Below are positions 25,524 to 33,902 of a stretch of DNA of 64,000 bases, one piece after another. Numbering within the stretch: the stretch's first letter is position 1; each line of letters opens with the position of its first letter. The notes beneath the pieces are model-generated. The model was given only the letters and a program-made list of their open reading frames with translations, was not told the DNA's origin and made no database searches. This stretch comes from an uncultured Pelagibacteraceae bacterium. GTDB taxonomy: Bacteria; Pseudomonadota; Alphaproteobacteria; Pelagibacterales; Pelagibacteraceae. Both the position numbers and the translations under genes were made by a program. The stretch spans positions 1-64,000 of the forward strand of contig CACHVT010000003.1 in NCBI GenBank assembly GCA_902583345.1, written 5' to 3'.

Positions 25524-26519
25524 ATGATTATCACAGGAAAATATCCAGGTTTAAGGCTTAGAAGAAATAGAAAAAGTGATTGGACAAGGAGACTTGTGCA
25601 AGAAAACCATTTATCAGTAAATGATCTTGTTCTACCAATATTTGTTATGGATGGAAGTAATAAAAAAGAATCAATTCCCTCAATGCCAGATATTTACAGA
25701 TATAGCGTAGACAAAATTCCAACTATACTTGATAACGCAGTAAAATCGAAAATTCCTATGGTAGCTCTATTCCCCTATACAAAGTCAAATTTAAAGAATA
25801 ATTCAGGTTGTGAAGCGTTAAATGAAAACAATCTTGTCTGCAGATCTATAAGATTAATTAAAAAAAATTACAAAAATAAAATTGGAATAATGTGTGATGT
25901 GGCGCTTGATCCTTACACATCACATGGACATGATGGAATATTGTCACGTGGAAAAATTTTAAATGATGAAACTATTGAAATTCTAATAAAACAATCCATA
26001 TTACAGTCTGAAATGGGATGTGATGTTATAGCACCTTCGGATATGATGGATGGTAGAATTGGAAAAATTAGAAAAGCATTAGATAAAAAAAAATTTCAAG
26101 ATGTTCAAATTCTTTCTTACGCAGCAAAGTATGCATCTAGTTTCTATGGTCCATTTAGAAATGCTGTAGGGTCAAATAATTTACTTAAAGGTGACAAAAA
26201 AACATATCAAATGGACTTTTCTAACAATCAAGAAGCTCTAAGAGAAATTGCTTTAGATATAAAAGAGGGTGCTGATATGGTTATGGTAAAACCTGGAATG
26301 CCGTATTTAGATATTATAAAATCGGTTAAAGAAAATTTTAAAATTCCTGTTCTTGCATATCAAGTTTCAGGTGAATATAGTTTAATTAAAAATGGCATTA
26401 ATAAAAAAATTATTAATGATAATAGCATTATTGAATCATTAACATCTTTTAAAAGAGCTGGTGCATCTGCAATCATAACTTATTTTGCTGATAAAATAGC
26501 AAAAAAATTGAGACAATAA
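25524..26519 (+). CDS. hemB: Delta-aminolevulinic acid dehydratase (porphobilinogen synthase)
   Basis: 331 aa from the ATG at 25524; an in-frame TTG at 25518 is an alternative. It condenses two 5-aminolevulinates into porphobilinogen. Active-site lysines are in 'LSYAAKYASSFYGPFR' (about Lys202) and 'MVMVKPGMPYLDI' (about Lys256, Schiff base). The metal loop reads 'CDVALDPYTSHGHDG', with Asp where zinc-type enzymes have Cys, marking the magnesium-type, zinc-independent subclass. TATAAT (25480-25485) upstream is a possible -10. Its stop directly abuts that of recO. Confidence 0.96.
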   Translation: MIITGKYPGLRLRRNRKSDWTRRLVQENHLSVNDLVLPIFVMDGSNKKESIPSMPDIYRYSVDKIPTILDNAVKSKIPMVALFPYTKSNLKNNSGCEALNENNLVCRSIRLIKKNYKNKIGIMCDVALDPYTSHGHDGILSRGKILNDETIEILIKQSILQSEMGCDVIAPSDMMDGRIGKIRKALDKKKFQDVQILSYAAKYASSFYGPFRNAVGSNNLLKGDKKTYQMDFSNNQEALREIALDIKEGADMVMVKPGMPYLDIIKSVKENFKIPVLAYQVSGEYSLIKNGINKKIINDNSIIESLTSFKRAGASAIITYFADKIAKKLRQ

Positions 26520-27200
26520 TTACTTAAAATTATTTATAAAATTCAATCTAGAATATGGATGGTTAATATTATTTGGTGATAAAATACTTTTATCTAAATA
26601 ATCAGTCACTAGTTTTAATCCTAATAATAAATTCTCCAGATCTACGTCTTCATCATTTATATCGACTAAAAAATTAGGAACAATTTTGATTGCTGAGTTT
26701 GATTTAACAAAATATTTTTTTTCATTATTAACTAATTCGTAAGAAACTATAGTTTTCAAATTTAAATCATAACCTGAAAATTTAAGTAAATTTAATTCCC
26801 AAAGAATATAACTTTTAAGCCATAAATTAGTATTCAGATTTTCGAAGAAAATTTCTATAAGTTTAAATATTTTAATATTTTGCTCAAACTCAACTGTCAA
26901 TATTTTTATAAGACTCATGGCTGAGGAAATACACATTAGCTTTTTTTTATTATCAAAAAATAATGGAGAATTTGCCTTTAACATCTCTACTTTAAAATAA
27001 CCTGATTTGCTCTCATTTTTATAGTTAAAATTAATATGAAATTTATTACCCACTTGTAGATAATTTTTAATTTTTTTTGAAGCTCCACCAAATATAATTC
27101 CGGAACATTTTCCATGATTCATTGTATAAAATTCAGCGATTATAGAGTTTTCATTAAAGCTACTTTTAGAAATTAAAAATCCTTCATCAATCCAATTCAT
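26520..27200 (-). CDS. recO: DNA repair protein RecO
   Basis: 226 aa. OB-fold N-terminus: 'WIDEGFLISKSSFNENSII' and 'HGKCSGIIFGGASKK' are typical RecO segments, followed by a helical C-terminal domain with 'LWELNLLKFSGYDLNL'. It loads RecA with RecR at gaps. No zinc cysteines are present. Overlaps rnc by 4 bp in the lepB-rnc-(era)-recO string; era is absent from this spot. Confidence 0.88.
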   Translation of the reverse strand: MNWIDEGFLISKSSFNENSIIAEFYTMNHGKCSGIIFGGASKKIKNYLQVGNKFHINFNYKNESKSGYFKVEMLKANSPLFFDNKKKLMCISSAMSLIKILTVEFEQNIKIFKLIEIFFENLNTNLWLKSYILWELNLLKFSGYDLNLKTIVSYELVNNEKKYFVKSNSAIKIVPNFLVDINDEDVDLENLLLGLKLVTDYLDKSILSPNNINHPYSRLNFINNFK

Positions 27201-27865
27201 TTATTTTCATTACTTTCTAAAAAATTTAAAGCAGCATTTTGTTCAGCCTCTTTTTTTGACGATCCTACTCCTTTTATATAGTGTTTATTTTTAATTTTTA
27301 CACCAATTTTGAAAATTGGTTTATGCTTAGGGCCTGTTGAACTTAACAATTTATAATTAGGAAGAATCTTAAATTTTTTTAAAGAATATTCCTGCAATTT
27401 TGTTTTAGGGTCTATGTAGGCTTTATCACTAAATTTAATATGCTTATCCCATAAATTAAGAATAAACTTTTCTACAAAATCTATACCCCTGTCGATGTAT
27501 ACCGCTCCAATAAGAGCCTCGCAAGAGTCTGAAACAATTTTATCTTCAATTTTATAATTTTTTTTTTTTGAATTTCCAAAAAATATAAATTTTTGTAAAT
27601 TAATGGACTTTGCAATCTCTAAACATTTTTTTTTATTGACTAATGATGCTAATTTTTTATCAAGCGAACCTTCTGTATCGTTAGGATATTTTTCAAGTAA
27701 TTTTTTTGATATTATTAAACCTAGAACACGATCTCCAAGAAATTCAAGTTTTTCGTTATTATCAGACGAAATAAAACTTTTATGTGTTAAAGATTTTTTT
27801 AAGAGATTTTGATTTTTAAATTTAATATTTATAACTTTTTCTAACTTATATAATTCTAATTTCAT
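27197..27865 (-). CDS. rnc: Ribonuclease III
   Basis: 222 aa. The signature 'NEKLEFLGDRVLGLI' provides Glu41 and Asp45, and 'DSCEALIGAVYID' provides Asp113 and Glu116, so the metal site is complete. The C-terminal double-stranded RNA binding domain (about 150-220) ends with 'GSSKKEAEQNAALNFL'. It processes rRNA and other duplex RNAs. One-base overlap with lepB upstream. Confidence 0.96.
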   Translation of the reverse strand: MKLELYKLEKVINIKFKNQNLLKKSLTHKSFISSDNNEKLEFLGDRVLGLIISKKLLEKYPNDTEGSLDKKLASLVNKKKCLEIAKSINLQKFIFFGNSKKKNYKIEDKIVSDSCEALIGAVYIDRGIDFVEKFILNLWDKHIKFSDKAYIDPKTKLQEYSLKKFKILPNYKLLSSTGPKHKPIFKIGVKIKNKHYIKGVGSSKKEAEQNAALNFLESNENK

Positions 27866-28602
27866 TATAATATTTTTTTAAATAAACGTTTAAATCTAAA
27901 TGACTTGTGCCATTTCCAAAATTCAACAAAATATCCAATTTTATAATCTGATGAAAAAAAAATAAATTGAGCCTTTCCAACAAGATTATCTTCATGAACA
28001 TAACCCACACTCGCTAAAAATCTGCTATCTTTTGAACAATCTCTATTATCTCCAAGAAAGAAATAATGATTTAATGGTACAATAAATTTATCAGAGTTTT
28101 TAAAACTATAGTTTTCTCTGTAACTTGCTAAATATTTTTTTCCATTAGGTAATTTTTCCTCAAATGTATTAACTGACATTTTTTTATCACCACAAAAAAT
28201 TTTATCATTTTTTGATACTATAGTTTTTAGAATCTGATTATCATTTAAATAAACATCTCCATCTATAAACTGTATAGTATCTCCCGGCAAACCAACTAAT
28301 CGCTTAATATAATCCGTTCTATTATCGGAAGGAGTTTTAAACACTACTACATCACCTCTTTGCGGTTTTGAATCAAGGATTCTTCCATTAAATAATGGCG
28401 GACTGAATGGAAAAGAATGCTTGCTATAACCGTATGAATACTTAGTAACAAACAATCTGTCACCCACCAATAGATTTGGTTCCATAGATGATGATGGAAT
28501 ATAAAAGGGTTGGATTAAAAGAGATCTAATAATAAGGGCTATAATTAGAGCATATAATAACGTCTTCAAGTTATCTATTATATAATCTTTATTTATAATC
28601 AT
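27865..28602 (-). CDS. lepB: Signal peptidase I
   Basis: 245 aa with one N-terminal membrane helix (about 10-30) and a periplasmic catalytic domain. The nucleophile is Ser39 in 'IPSSSMEPNLLVGD' and the general base Lys100 in 'DYIKRLVGLPGD'; 'GDNRDCSKDSR' is the C-terminal family box. It removes signal peptides such as those of the exported proteins in this window. Confidence 0.97.
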   Translation of the reverse strand: MIINKDYIIDNLKTLLYALIIALIIRSLLIQPFYIPSSSMEPNLLVGDRLFVTKYSYGYSKHSFPFSPPLFNGRILDSKPQRGDVVVFKTPSDNRTDYIKRLVGLPGDTIQFIDGDVYLNDNQILKTIVSKNDKIFCGDKKMSVNTFEEKLPNGKKYLASYRENYSFKNSDKFIVPLNHYFFLGDNRDCSKDSRFLASVGYVHEDNLVGKAQFIFFSSDYKIGYFVEFWKWHKSFRFKRLFKKIL

Positions 28603-28985
28603 TATTTTTGAAAAATTACAAAAGCTATAGAATAATCTTTTTCATCAGAAATCGATAAATGAAAGTTAAATTTTCTAGTCATATATTTTTTATATATAAG
28701 TGTTTTAATTTTTTTATTAATCAAAAAAAAAGGCATTCCTGATTTATTGTTCTTTACAATTATATCTTTAAAATTTAAATTATTTCTGAATCCTGTTCCT
28801 AATGATTTCGAAAAAGCCTCTTTGGCAGCAAATCTTTTAGCAAAAAAAGAGGTTTTGTTAGCATTTTTTTTTGAGTTGGTTATTTCTATTTTTGAAAATA
28901 CTCTTTGTATAAATTGTTTATTTTTAATCATTCTATTTATTCTTGTATTTTTTACGATATCAACACCAATTCCAACTAGTTTCAT
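28602..28985 (-). CDS. acpS: Holo-[acyl-carrier-protein] synthase
   Basis: 127 aa. Transfers phosphopantetheine from CoA to apo-ACP. Magnesium ligands are Asp9 in 'GIGVDIVKNTRI' and Glu56 in 'FAKRFAAKEAFSKSLGTG'. Lies between pdxJ and lepB (pdxJ-acpS-lepB-rnc), a conserved alphaproteobacterial order; its stop overlaps the lepB start by one base. Confidence 0.95.
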   Translation of the reverse strand: MKLVGIGVDIVKNTRINRMIKNKQFIQRVFSKIEITNSKKNANKTSFFAKRFAAKEAFSKSLGTGFRNNLNFKDIIVKNNKSGMPFFLINKKIKTLIYKKYMTRKFNFHLSISDEKDYSIAFVIFQK

Positions 28986-28987
28986 AA

Positions 28988-29707
28988 TTATTTTTTAAGT
29001 ATTCTTTTAAATTTTCTAATCACATTTTTAATTCCATAAAAAAAACTTTCTCCTATTATGAAATGGCCTATATTAAATTCTTTTATATCTTTAATATTAT
29101 TTAAAATTTTTGTAGTTTTATAATCCATGCCATGACCAGCATGCACTTCGAGTCCTAACTTTTTTGCGTATCTTGCACATTTTTTAATTTTACGAAGTTC
29201 ATGAACATATATTTTTTTAGATTTAATTAAATCTGAAATTTTACCTGTATGTATTTCGACACAATCCGTATTAAGATCCTTTGATAATTTTATATCTCTA
29301 ATACTTGGATTTATAAAAAGACTTGTCCTTATCTTTACATTGCTTAAATATCTTAAAATTATTCTTAACTTTTTTTTATTTTTAATTATGTTAAGGCCAC
29401 CTTCGGTAGTGATTTCTTTTCTTTTCTCTGGCACTATACAAACGTAATTGGGTTTATTTCTTAAAGCTATTTTTAACATATTTAAATTAGCAGCCATTTC
29501 CAGGTTTACGATTATTTTTTTACTTTCACAGATTTTTTTTACATCGGTGTCATTGATATGTCGTCTATCTTCACGAAGATGTATAGTTATAGAATCAGCG
29601 CCAAATCTTGTAGCTGATAAAGCGGCAGAGTATGGGTCGGGATGAAATCCTCCTCGTGCATTTCTTATTGTAGCCACATGATCGACATTTACACCTAACT
29701 TTTTCAT
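28988..29707 (-). CDS. pdxJ: Pyridoxine 5'-phosphate synthase
   Basis: 239 aa TIM barrel. Condenses 1-deoxyxylulose 5-phosphate with 3-amino-2-oxopropyl phosphate to pyridoxine phosphate. 'LGVNVDHVATIRNARGG', 'ITIHLREDRRHI' and 'LEVHAGHGMDYKTTK' are diagnostic. Start overlaps the pyrE stop (ATGA), followed by acpS. Confidence 0.96.
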   Translation of the reverse strand: MKKLGVNVDHVATIRNARGGFHPDPYSAALSATRFGADSITIHLREDRRHINDTDVKKICESKKIIVNLEMAANLNMLKIALRNKPNYVCIVPEKRKEITTEGGLNIIKNKKKLRIILRYLSNVKIRTSLFINPSIRDIKLSKDLNTDCVEIHTGKISDLIKSKKIYVHELRKIKKCARYAKKLGLEVHAGHGMDYKTTKILNNIKDIKEFNIGHFIIGESFFYGIKNVIRKFKRILKK

Positions 29708-30291
29708 TTAAAAAACCTACTACCAGGTTTTAAAATAGGTTTATTTTTTAAATTAGCGGGTAAATTATTTTTGTTAAATGTTGGAACATCAATTTTTATA
29801 TGTGAGATTATTTTATCTTTAATTAAAAGATTTTTTTTATTTGATCTATCAATTATTGAAGCAAATCCCAATAACTTAGCTCTAGATTTCTTTATCAATT
29901 TTACACATTCAAGACTTGATTTACCTGTTGTAATAACATCCTCCACAATTAAAACTCTCGCATTTTTTTTAATTTTGAAACCTCTTCTTAAGGTAAATTT
30001 TCCATTTACACGTTCACAAAAAATTGTTTCTATTTTCAAAAGCCTTCCTATTTCATAGCCAATAACAATACCCCCAACTGCTGGTGATAATATTAAAGTA
30101 GTATTTTTAATTTTATTTTTAATTTTATTTGCAAGAGAAGTGCAAATCTTATTTGCTATATGTGGAAAACTTAGTAACTTGGCACATTGTATATATTTTG
30201 GTGAGTGTAGTCCTGACGACAAAACGAAATGGCCATCTATTAACGCGTTAGTTCTTTTTAAAATATTTAAAGATTTTTTGTGTGAAAGCAT
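29704..30291 (-). CDS. pyrE: Orotate phosphoribosyltransferase
   Basis: 195 aa. Adds PRPP to orotate in pyrimidine synthesis. The N-terminus 'DGHFVLSSGLHSPKYIQC' and PRPP loop 'VLIVEDVITTGKSSLECV' are clear. The first 44 bp overlap the 3' end of the (p)ppGpp synthetase gene in another frame; the conserved FxLSSG segment starts only about 23 residues after the ATG, so the overlap is probably genuine. Confidence 0.95.
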   Translation of the reverse strand: MLSHKKSLNILKRTNALIDGHFVLSSGLHSPKYIQCAKLLSFPHIANKICTSLANKIKNKIKNTTLILSPAVGGIVIGYEIGRLLKIETIFCERVNGKFTLRRGFKIKKNARVLIVEDVITTGKSSLECVKLIKKSRAKLLGFASIIDRSNKKNLLIKDKIISHIKIDVPTFNKNNLPANLKNKPILKPGSRFFK

Positions 30292-31996
30292 TTCTTTTAT
30301 TTTCGTGCCTTATGATTTTAAATTTAATCTGTTTTTGTTTTAACTCACTGATAAAATTTGTAAAGTTTTTCAGATCATTTATTGTTAAATTAAATCTAAA
30401 ATTTATGAAATCATTTGTTTTTTCTTTCATTTCAACGCTGGATATATTAAGTTTATGAGTACCAATTAAAGTCGAAATCTCACCTAGTTTTCCAGGTCTA
30501 TCAGGTAATGAAATCCATAAAGTTGCATTATATTTTTTAATCCTTTCTGCTTTTTTTGATGAGTCTTTAGTTTGCCAATATTTTCTAATTGCTGCTCTTG
30601 CTTTTCCAGTCTTTGTTAATGGCAACCAATGTAATGAGGGTGATTTATTTTTTGAGGTTATAATTTTAACTATATCACCGTTACGCAAAATGCTCTGAAG
30701 ATCGTTTTCTTGACCGTTTATTTCACAACCAATTGCTGTATCTCCAATCTTTGTATGCACAGCATACGCAAAATCTATTGGAGTTGCATCTTTTGGAAGT
30801 TTAATAACTGATCCTTTTGGGGTAAAGCAAAAAGTATTTTCTTGAAACATTTGTAACTTTGTATATTCAAAAAAATGTTCAGGATTTTCATTTCTATCCA
30901 TAATATCAACTAAATCTTTTAACCAATCGTACTCCTTCCAGGTAAGCGAGTTGAATTTTTCTGAAGATTTATACTTCCAGTGAGAAGCAATGCCTCTTTC
31001 TGCAAAATCATGCATTGGTTGTGTTCGTATTTGTATTTCAATCGGTCTTTTATTTGGTCCTATTATTGCTGTATGCAATGACTTATATTTATTTATTTTT
31101 GGTGATGAAATATAATCTTTAAACTTGCCGGGTATGCAATTATACTGTCTGTGAAATATACCAAGTGATTTATAACAATCATCTATAGTTTCTAAAATAA
31201 TTCTAAATCCAATAACATCAGTAATTTGCTCAAGTGATACTCTTTTTTTTTGAACTTTTCTCCAAATTGAGAAAGGTGTTTTTTCTCTACCAATAATTTT
31301 AGCGTTAATCTTATGTTGATTTAATAAATCACTAAATTGGAAAGAAATAGAATTAAATGAATCAACTTTATCATCTTTAATCTCATCTAGTCTTTTTTTT
31401 ATTAGCTCTCTTGCGTCATTATTAAGAACTTGAAAGGATAAGTCCTCAAGTTCATCTCTAATTCTATGCATACCCATTCTATCAGCAAGTGGTGAATATA
31501 TTTCCATAGTTTCTTTGGAAATTCTTATTTGTTTTTCTTTATCTTTCACAAATTTTATAGTTCTCATATTGTGCAATCTATCTGCTAATTTAACTAATAA
31601 AACTCTTATATCTTTTGATGTTGCTAAAATAAGTTTTCTAAAATTTTCAGCTTTTGAGTTAGCGGCAGCTTTATTTTCAAATTCAGAAATTTTAGTAACA
31701 CCTTCTACCAAATCTGCAACTTCTTTACCAAATTCTCCTTTTATCGTTTCATAAGTTGCGTGAGTGTCCTCAATCGTATCATGAAGCAAACCTGTAGCTA
31801 TTGTTGCGCTATCAAGTTTTAATTCGGTAAGAATACTAGCAACAGCAATTGGATGGTTTATATATGGAACACCTTCGTCTCTTTTTTGTGTTTTATGTGC
31901 CTTTAAAGCAAAATTGTAAGCTTTGCTCAAAGTTTCAGGATTAAGAAACTTATTGTAAGATTTTACTTTATTTATTAAATCGTCAGATTTGATCAT
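30248..31996 (-). CDS. Bifunctional (p)ppGpp synthetase/hydrolase (RelA/SpoT homologue)
   Basis: 582 aa. Domain order: HD hydrolase (His48, His72-Asp73, 'HDTIEDT'), synthetase ('GFRIILETIDDCYKSLG', 'KYKSLHTAIIGP', 'EIQIRTQPMHDFAERG'), TGS ('TPKGSVIKLPKDATPIDFAY'), then a short linker and C-terminal ACT ('WISLPDRPGKLGEISTLIG'). The 'KFKDYI' motif is the positively charged form found in bifunctional Rsh enzymes. It is about 130 residues shorter than E. coli SpoT; part of the helical/zinc-finger region between TGS and ACT is missing. This fits a streamlined stringent-response regulator. Confidence 0.93.
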   Translation of the reverse strand: MIKSDDLINKVKSYNKFLNPETLSKAYNFALKAHKTQKRDEGVPYINHPIAVASILTELKLDSATIATGLLHDTIEDTHATYETIKGEFGKEVADLVEGVTKISEFENKAAANSKAENFRKLILATSKDIRVLLVKLADRLHNMRTIKFVKDKEKQIRISKETMEIYSPLADRMGMHRIRDELEDLSFQVLNNDARELIKKRLDEIKDDKVDSFNSISFQFSDLLNQHKINAKIIGREKTPFSIWRKVQKKRVSLEQITDVIGFRIILETIDDCYKSLGIFHRQYNCIPGKFKDYISSPKINKYKSLHTAIIGPNKRPIEIQIRTQPMHDFAERGIASHWKYKSSEKFNSLTWKEYDWLKDLVDIMDRNENPEHFFEYTKLQMFQENTFCFTPKGSVIKLPKDATPIDFAYAVHTKIGDTAIGCEINGQENDLQSILRNGDIVKIITSKNKSPSLHWLPLTKTGKARAAIRKYWQTKDSSKKAERIKKYNATLWISLPDRPGKLGEISTLIGTHKLNISSVEMKEKTNDFINFRFNLTINDLKNFTNFISELKQKQIKFKIIRHENKRNAFTQKIFKYFKKN

Positions 31997-32015
31997 AAAT
32001 TATTATATCATGAAA

Positions 32016-32540
32016 TTAAATTTGTTTAATAGATCTTAAATCTTTCTCTTTTAAAAAACTAATTAATTTTACTATATTTGCTTTATTAACTGGATGTTTC
32101 CAGTTTTTAGATATTTCATATAGCGGCAATAGTACAAAATTACGTTTCTTAATACCAGGGTGCGGCAAATTTAATTTATTTGGACTGTTTAAGTTTATTA
32201 TTTTTTGATCATAATCGATAATATCTATATCGCAGATTCTTGGCTCATTTTTTCTAAATCTTTTTCTACCAAGCTCAAGTTCTATTTGATTACATAGTTT
32301 TAGGAGTTGATATGGTGAAAGTGTAGTTTTTGCCTTAATAACAATATTTATAAACTTTGGCTTAGAGGCATCTGGCCAAGAATAGGTTTCATAGTTACTT
32401 GATGATTTAATTATTTTAACAAAATTATTTTGTAACTTATATTTTGCTATCTCAATATTTAATTTTTTATTACCTAGATTTGATCCTATTGCTAAAAAAA
32501 CTAATTTAGCTTGTTTTTCTAAAATATCTCGCTTTATCAC
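32016..32540 (-). CDS. folK: 2-amino-4-hydroxy-6-hydroxymethyldihydropteridine pyrophosphokinase
   Basis: 174 aa. Pyrophosphorylates hydroxymethyl dihydropterin in folate synthesis. '[17 protein letters not shown]', '[20 protein letters not shown]' and '[13 protein letters not shown]' are family motifs. The start is GTG at 32538-32540, overlapping the smpB end by 35 bp; no ATG occurs between it and the conserved GSNLG. Confidence 0.93.
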   Translation of the reverse strand: MIKRDILEKQAKLVFLAIGSNLGNKKLNIEIAKYKLQNNFVKIIKSSSNYETYSWPDASKPKFINIVIKAKTTLSPYQLLKLCNQIELELGRKRFRKNEPRICDIDIIDYDQKIINLNSPNKLNLPHPGIKKRNFVLLPLYEISKNWKHPVNKANIVKLISFLKEKDLRSIKQI

Positions 32541-32976
32541 GATTCCAATCTTTTCGTTTTATTGATTGTCTTTTATCATACATTTTTTTACCCTTGGCTA
32601 CAGCAATTTCGATTTTGGCTTTTCCCCTTTTAAAATACATTTTAGTTGGTATCAATGTAAAACCCTCCCTTTGCATTTTTCCTACAAGTTTATTAATTTC
32701 TTTTCTGTTAAGTAGTAGTTTTCTTTCATCCATTGGGCTATGATTAGAGTAGCTTGCTTGTTTATATGAAGATATATGAGAATTAATTAAAAAAATTTCT
32801 CCATTTTTCTCAATTCCGTATGCATCTGCTATGTTTACTTTTCCATTTCTAACAGATTTAATCTCAGAACCTTTTAAAACGACACCTGCTTCATACAAAT
32901 CTTCAAAAAAATAATCAAAACTTGCTTTTCTATTTAAGCAGATAATCTTTAAACCAGAGGTGGTTTTCTTTTTCAT
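32506..32976 (-). CDS. smpB: SsrA-binding protein SmpB
   Basis: 156 aa. Partner of tmRNA in ribosome rescue. '[19 protein letters not shown]', '[19 protein letters not shown]' and C-terminal '[17 protein letters not shown]' are typical. Its presence implies an ssrA gene in the genome; none is identified with confidence in this window. It overlaps the dapA stop by one base, the dapA-smpB pair of alphaproteobacteria. Confidence 0.97.
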   Translation of the reverse strand: MKKKTTSGLKIICLNRKASFDYFFEDLYEAGVVLKGSEIKSVRNGKVNIADAYGIEKNGEIFLINSHISSYKQASYSNHSPMDERKLLLNRKEINKLVGKMQREGFTLIPTKMYFKRGKAKIEIAVAKGKKMYDKRQSIKRKDWNRDKARYFRKTS

Positions 32977-33860
32977 TAACTAATAAGTTTAGCAGACGAT
33001 AAAGCTTTTTTAACTTCTTCTTGAGTCTCTTTTTTAATTTTTACTAATGGTAGTCTAATTTCGTCATCACAAAGTCCAAGAATCTTTGCGGCATACTTAA
33101 CTGGAGCTGGGTTACTTTCTAAAAATAGAGATTTATGTAAAGGTTGCAGCATTTGATCTATCATTTCTGCCTCTTTGATTTCATTTACTAATTTTGATTT
33201 TGAGCATTTTTGCATCTCAGAACATAGCTTAGGTGCAATATTTGCTGTAACAGAAATAATTCCTACACCGCCTCTTTTATTAAATTCTAAAGCAAGACCA
33301 TCTTCTCCAGTAAGCTGTATAAATTCAGGTCCTAATTTTTTAATTGTTTGATCTAGTCTATTAAGATCACCTGTAGCATCCTTGACGCCAGCAATGTTTT
33401 TGAGTTCAAATAGTTTTGCCATAGTATCAACAGACATATCAATTACGCATCTACCAGGGATATTATAAATAATTATTGGAAGGTTAGTGTTATCATTTAT
33501 AGCTTTATAATGTTCATATAGACCTTCTTGAGTTGGTTTATTATAATACGGTGTAACAACTAACGCTCCATCTGCCCCGGCTTTTTCTGCATGTCTGGTC
33601 AATGATATTGCCTCTTCTGTTGAATTTGATCCTGTGCCTGCAATAATTGGAATCTTGCCTTTAGCTTCTTTAATACACAATTCAATGACTTGCTCGTGTT
33701 CTTTGTGGCTCAGTGTTGGAGATTCGCCAGTTGTTCCAGCAGGTACTAACCCATTTGTACCATTTTTTAAATGAAAATGAATTAATTTAATATAACAATC
33801 AACATCTAGTTGATTATTCTTAAATGGGGTTATTAAAGCAACATTTGATCCTTTAAACAT
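32976..33860 (-). CDS. dapA: 4-hydroxy-tetrahydrodipicolinate synthase
   Basis: 294 aa. Condenses pyruvate with aspartate semialdehyde for lysine and peptidoglycan synthesis. Catalytic Lys160 in '[11 protein letters not shown]', Tyr132 in '[10 protein letters not shown]', and '[16 protein letters not shown]' with the Thr pair. It competes with Hom (6331-7620) for the same semialdehyde. Faces slt divergently over 42 bp. Confidence 0.97.
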   Translation of the reverse strand: MFKGSNVALITPFKNNQLDVDCYIKLIHFHLKNGTNGLVPAGTTGESPTLSHKEHEQVIELCIKEAKGKIPIIAGTGSNSTEEAISLTRHAEKAGADGALVVTPYYNKPTQEGLYEHYKAINDNTNLPIIIYNIPGRCVIDMSVDTMAKLFELKNIAGVKDATGDLNRLDQTIKKLGPEFIQLTGEDGLALEFNKRGGVGIISVTANIAPKLCSEMQKCSKSKLVNEIKEAEMIDQMLQPLHKSLFLESNPAPVKYAAKILGLCDDEIRLPLVKIKKETQEEVKKALSSAKLIS

Positions 33861-33902
33861 AAATACTTATAACATAATTTATAGATTCATTTAGTAAAAT
33901 TT

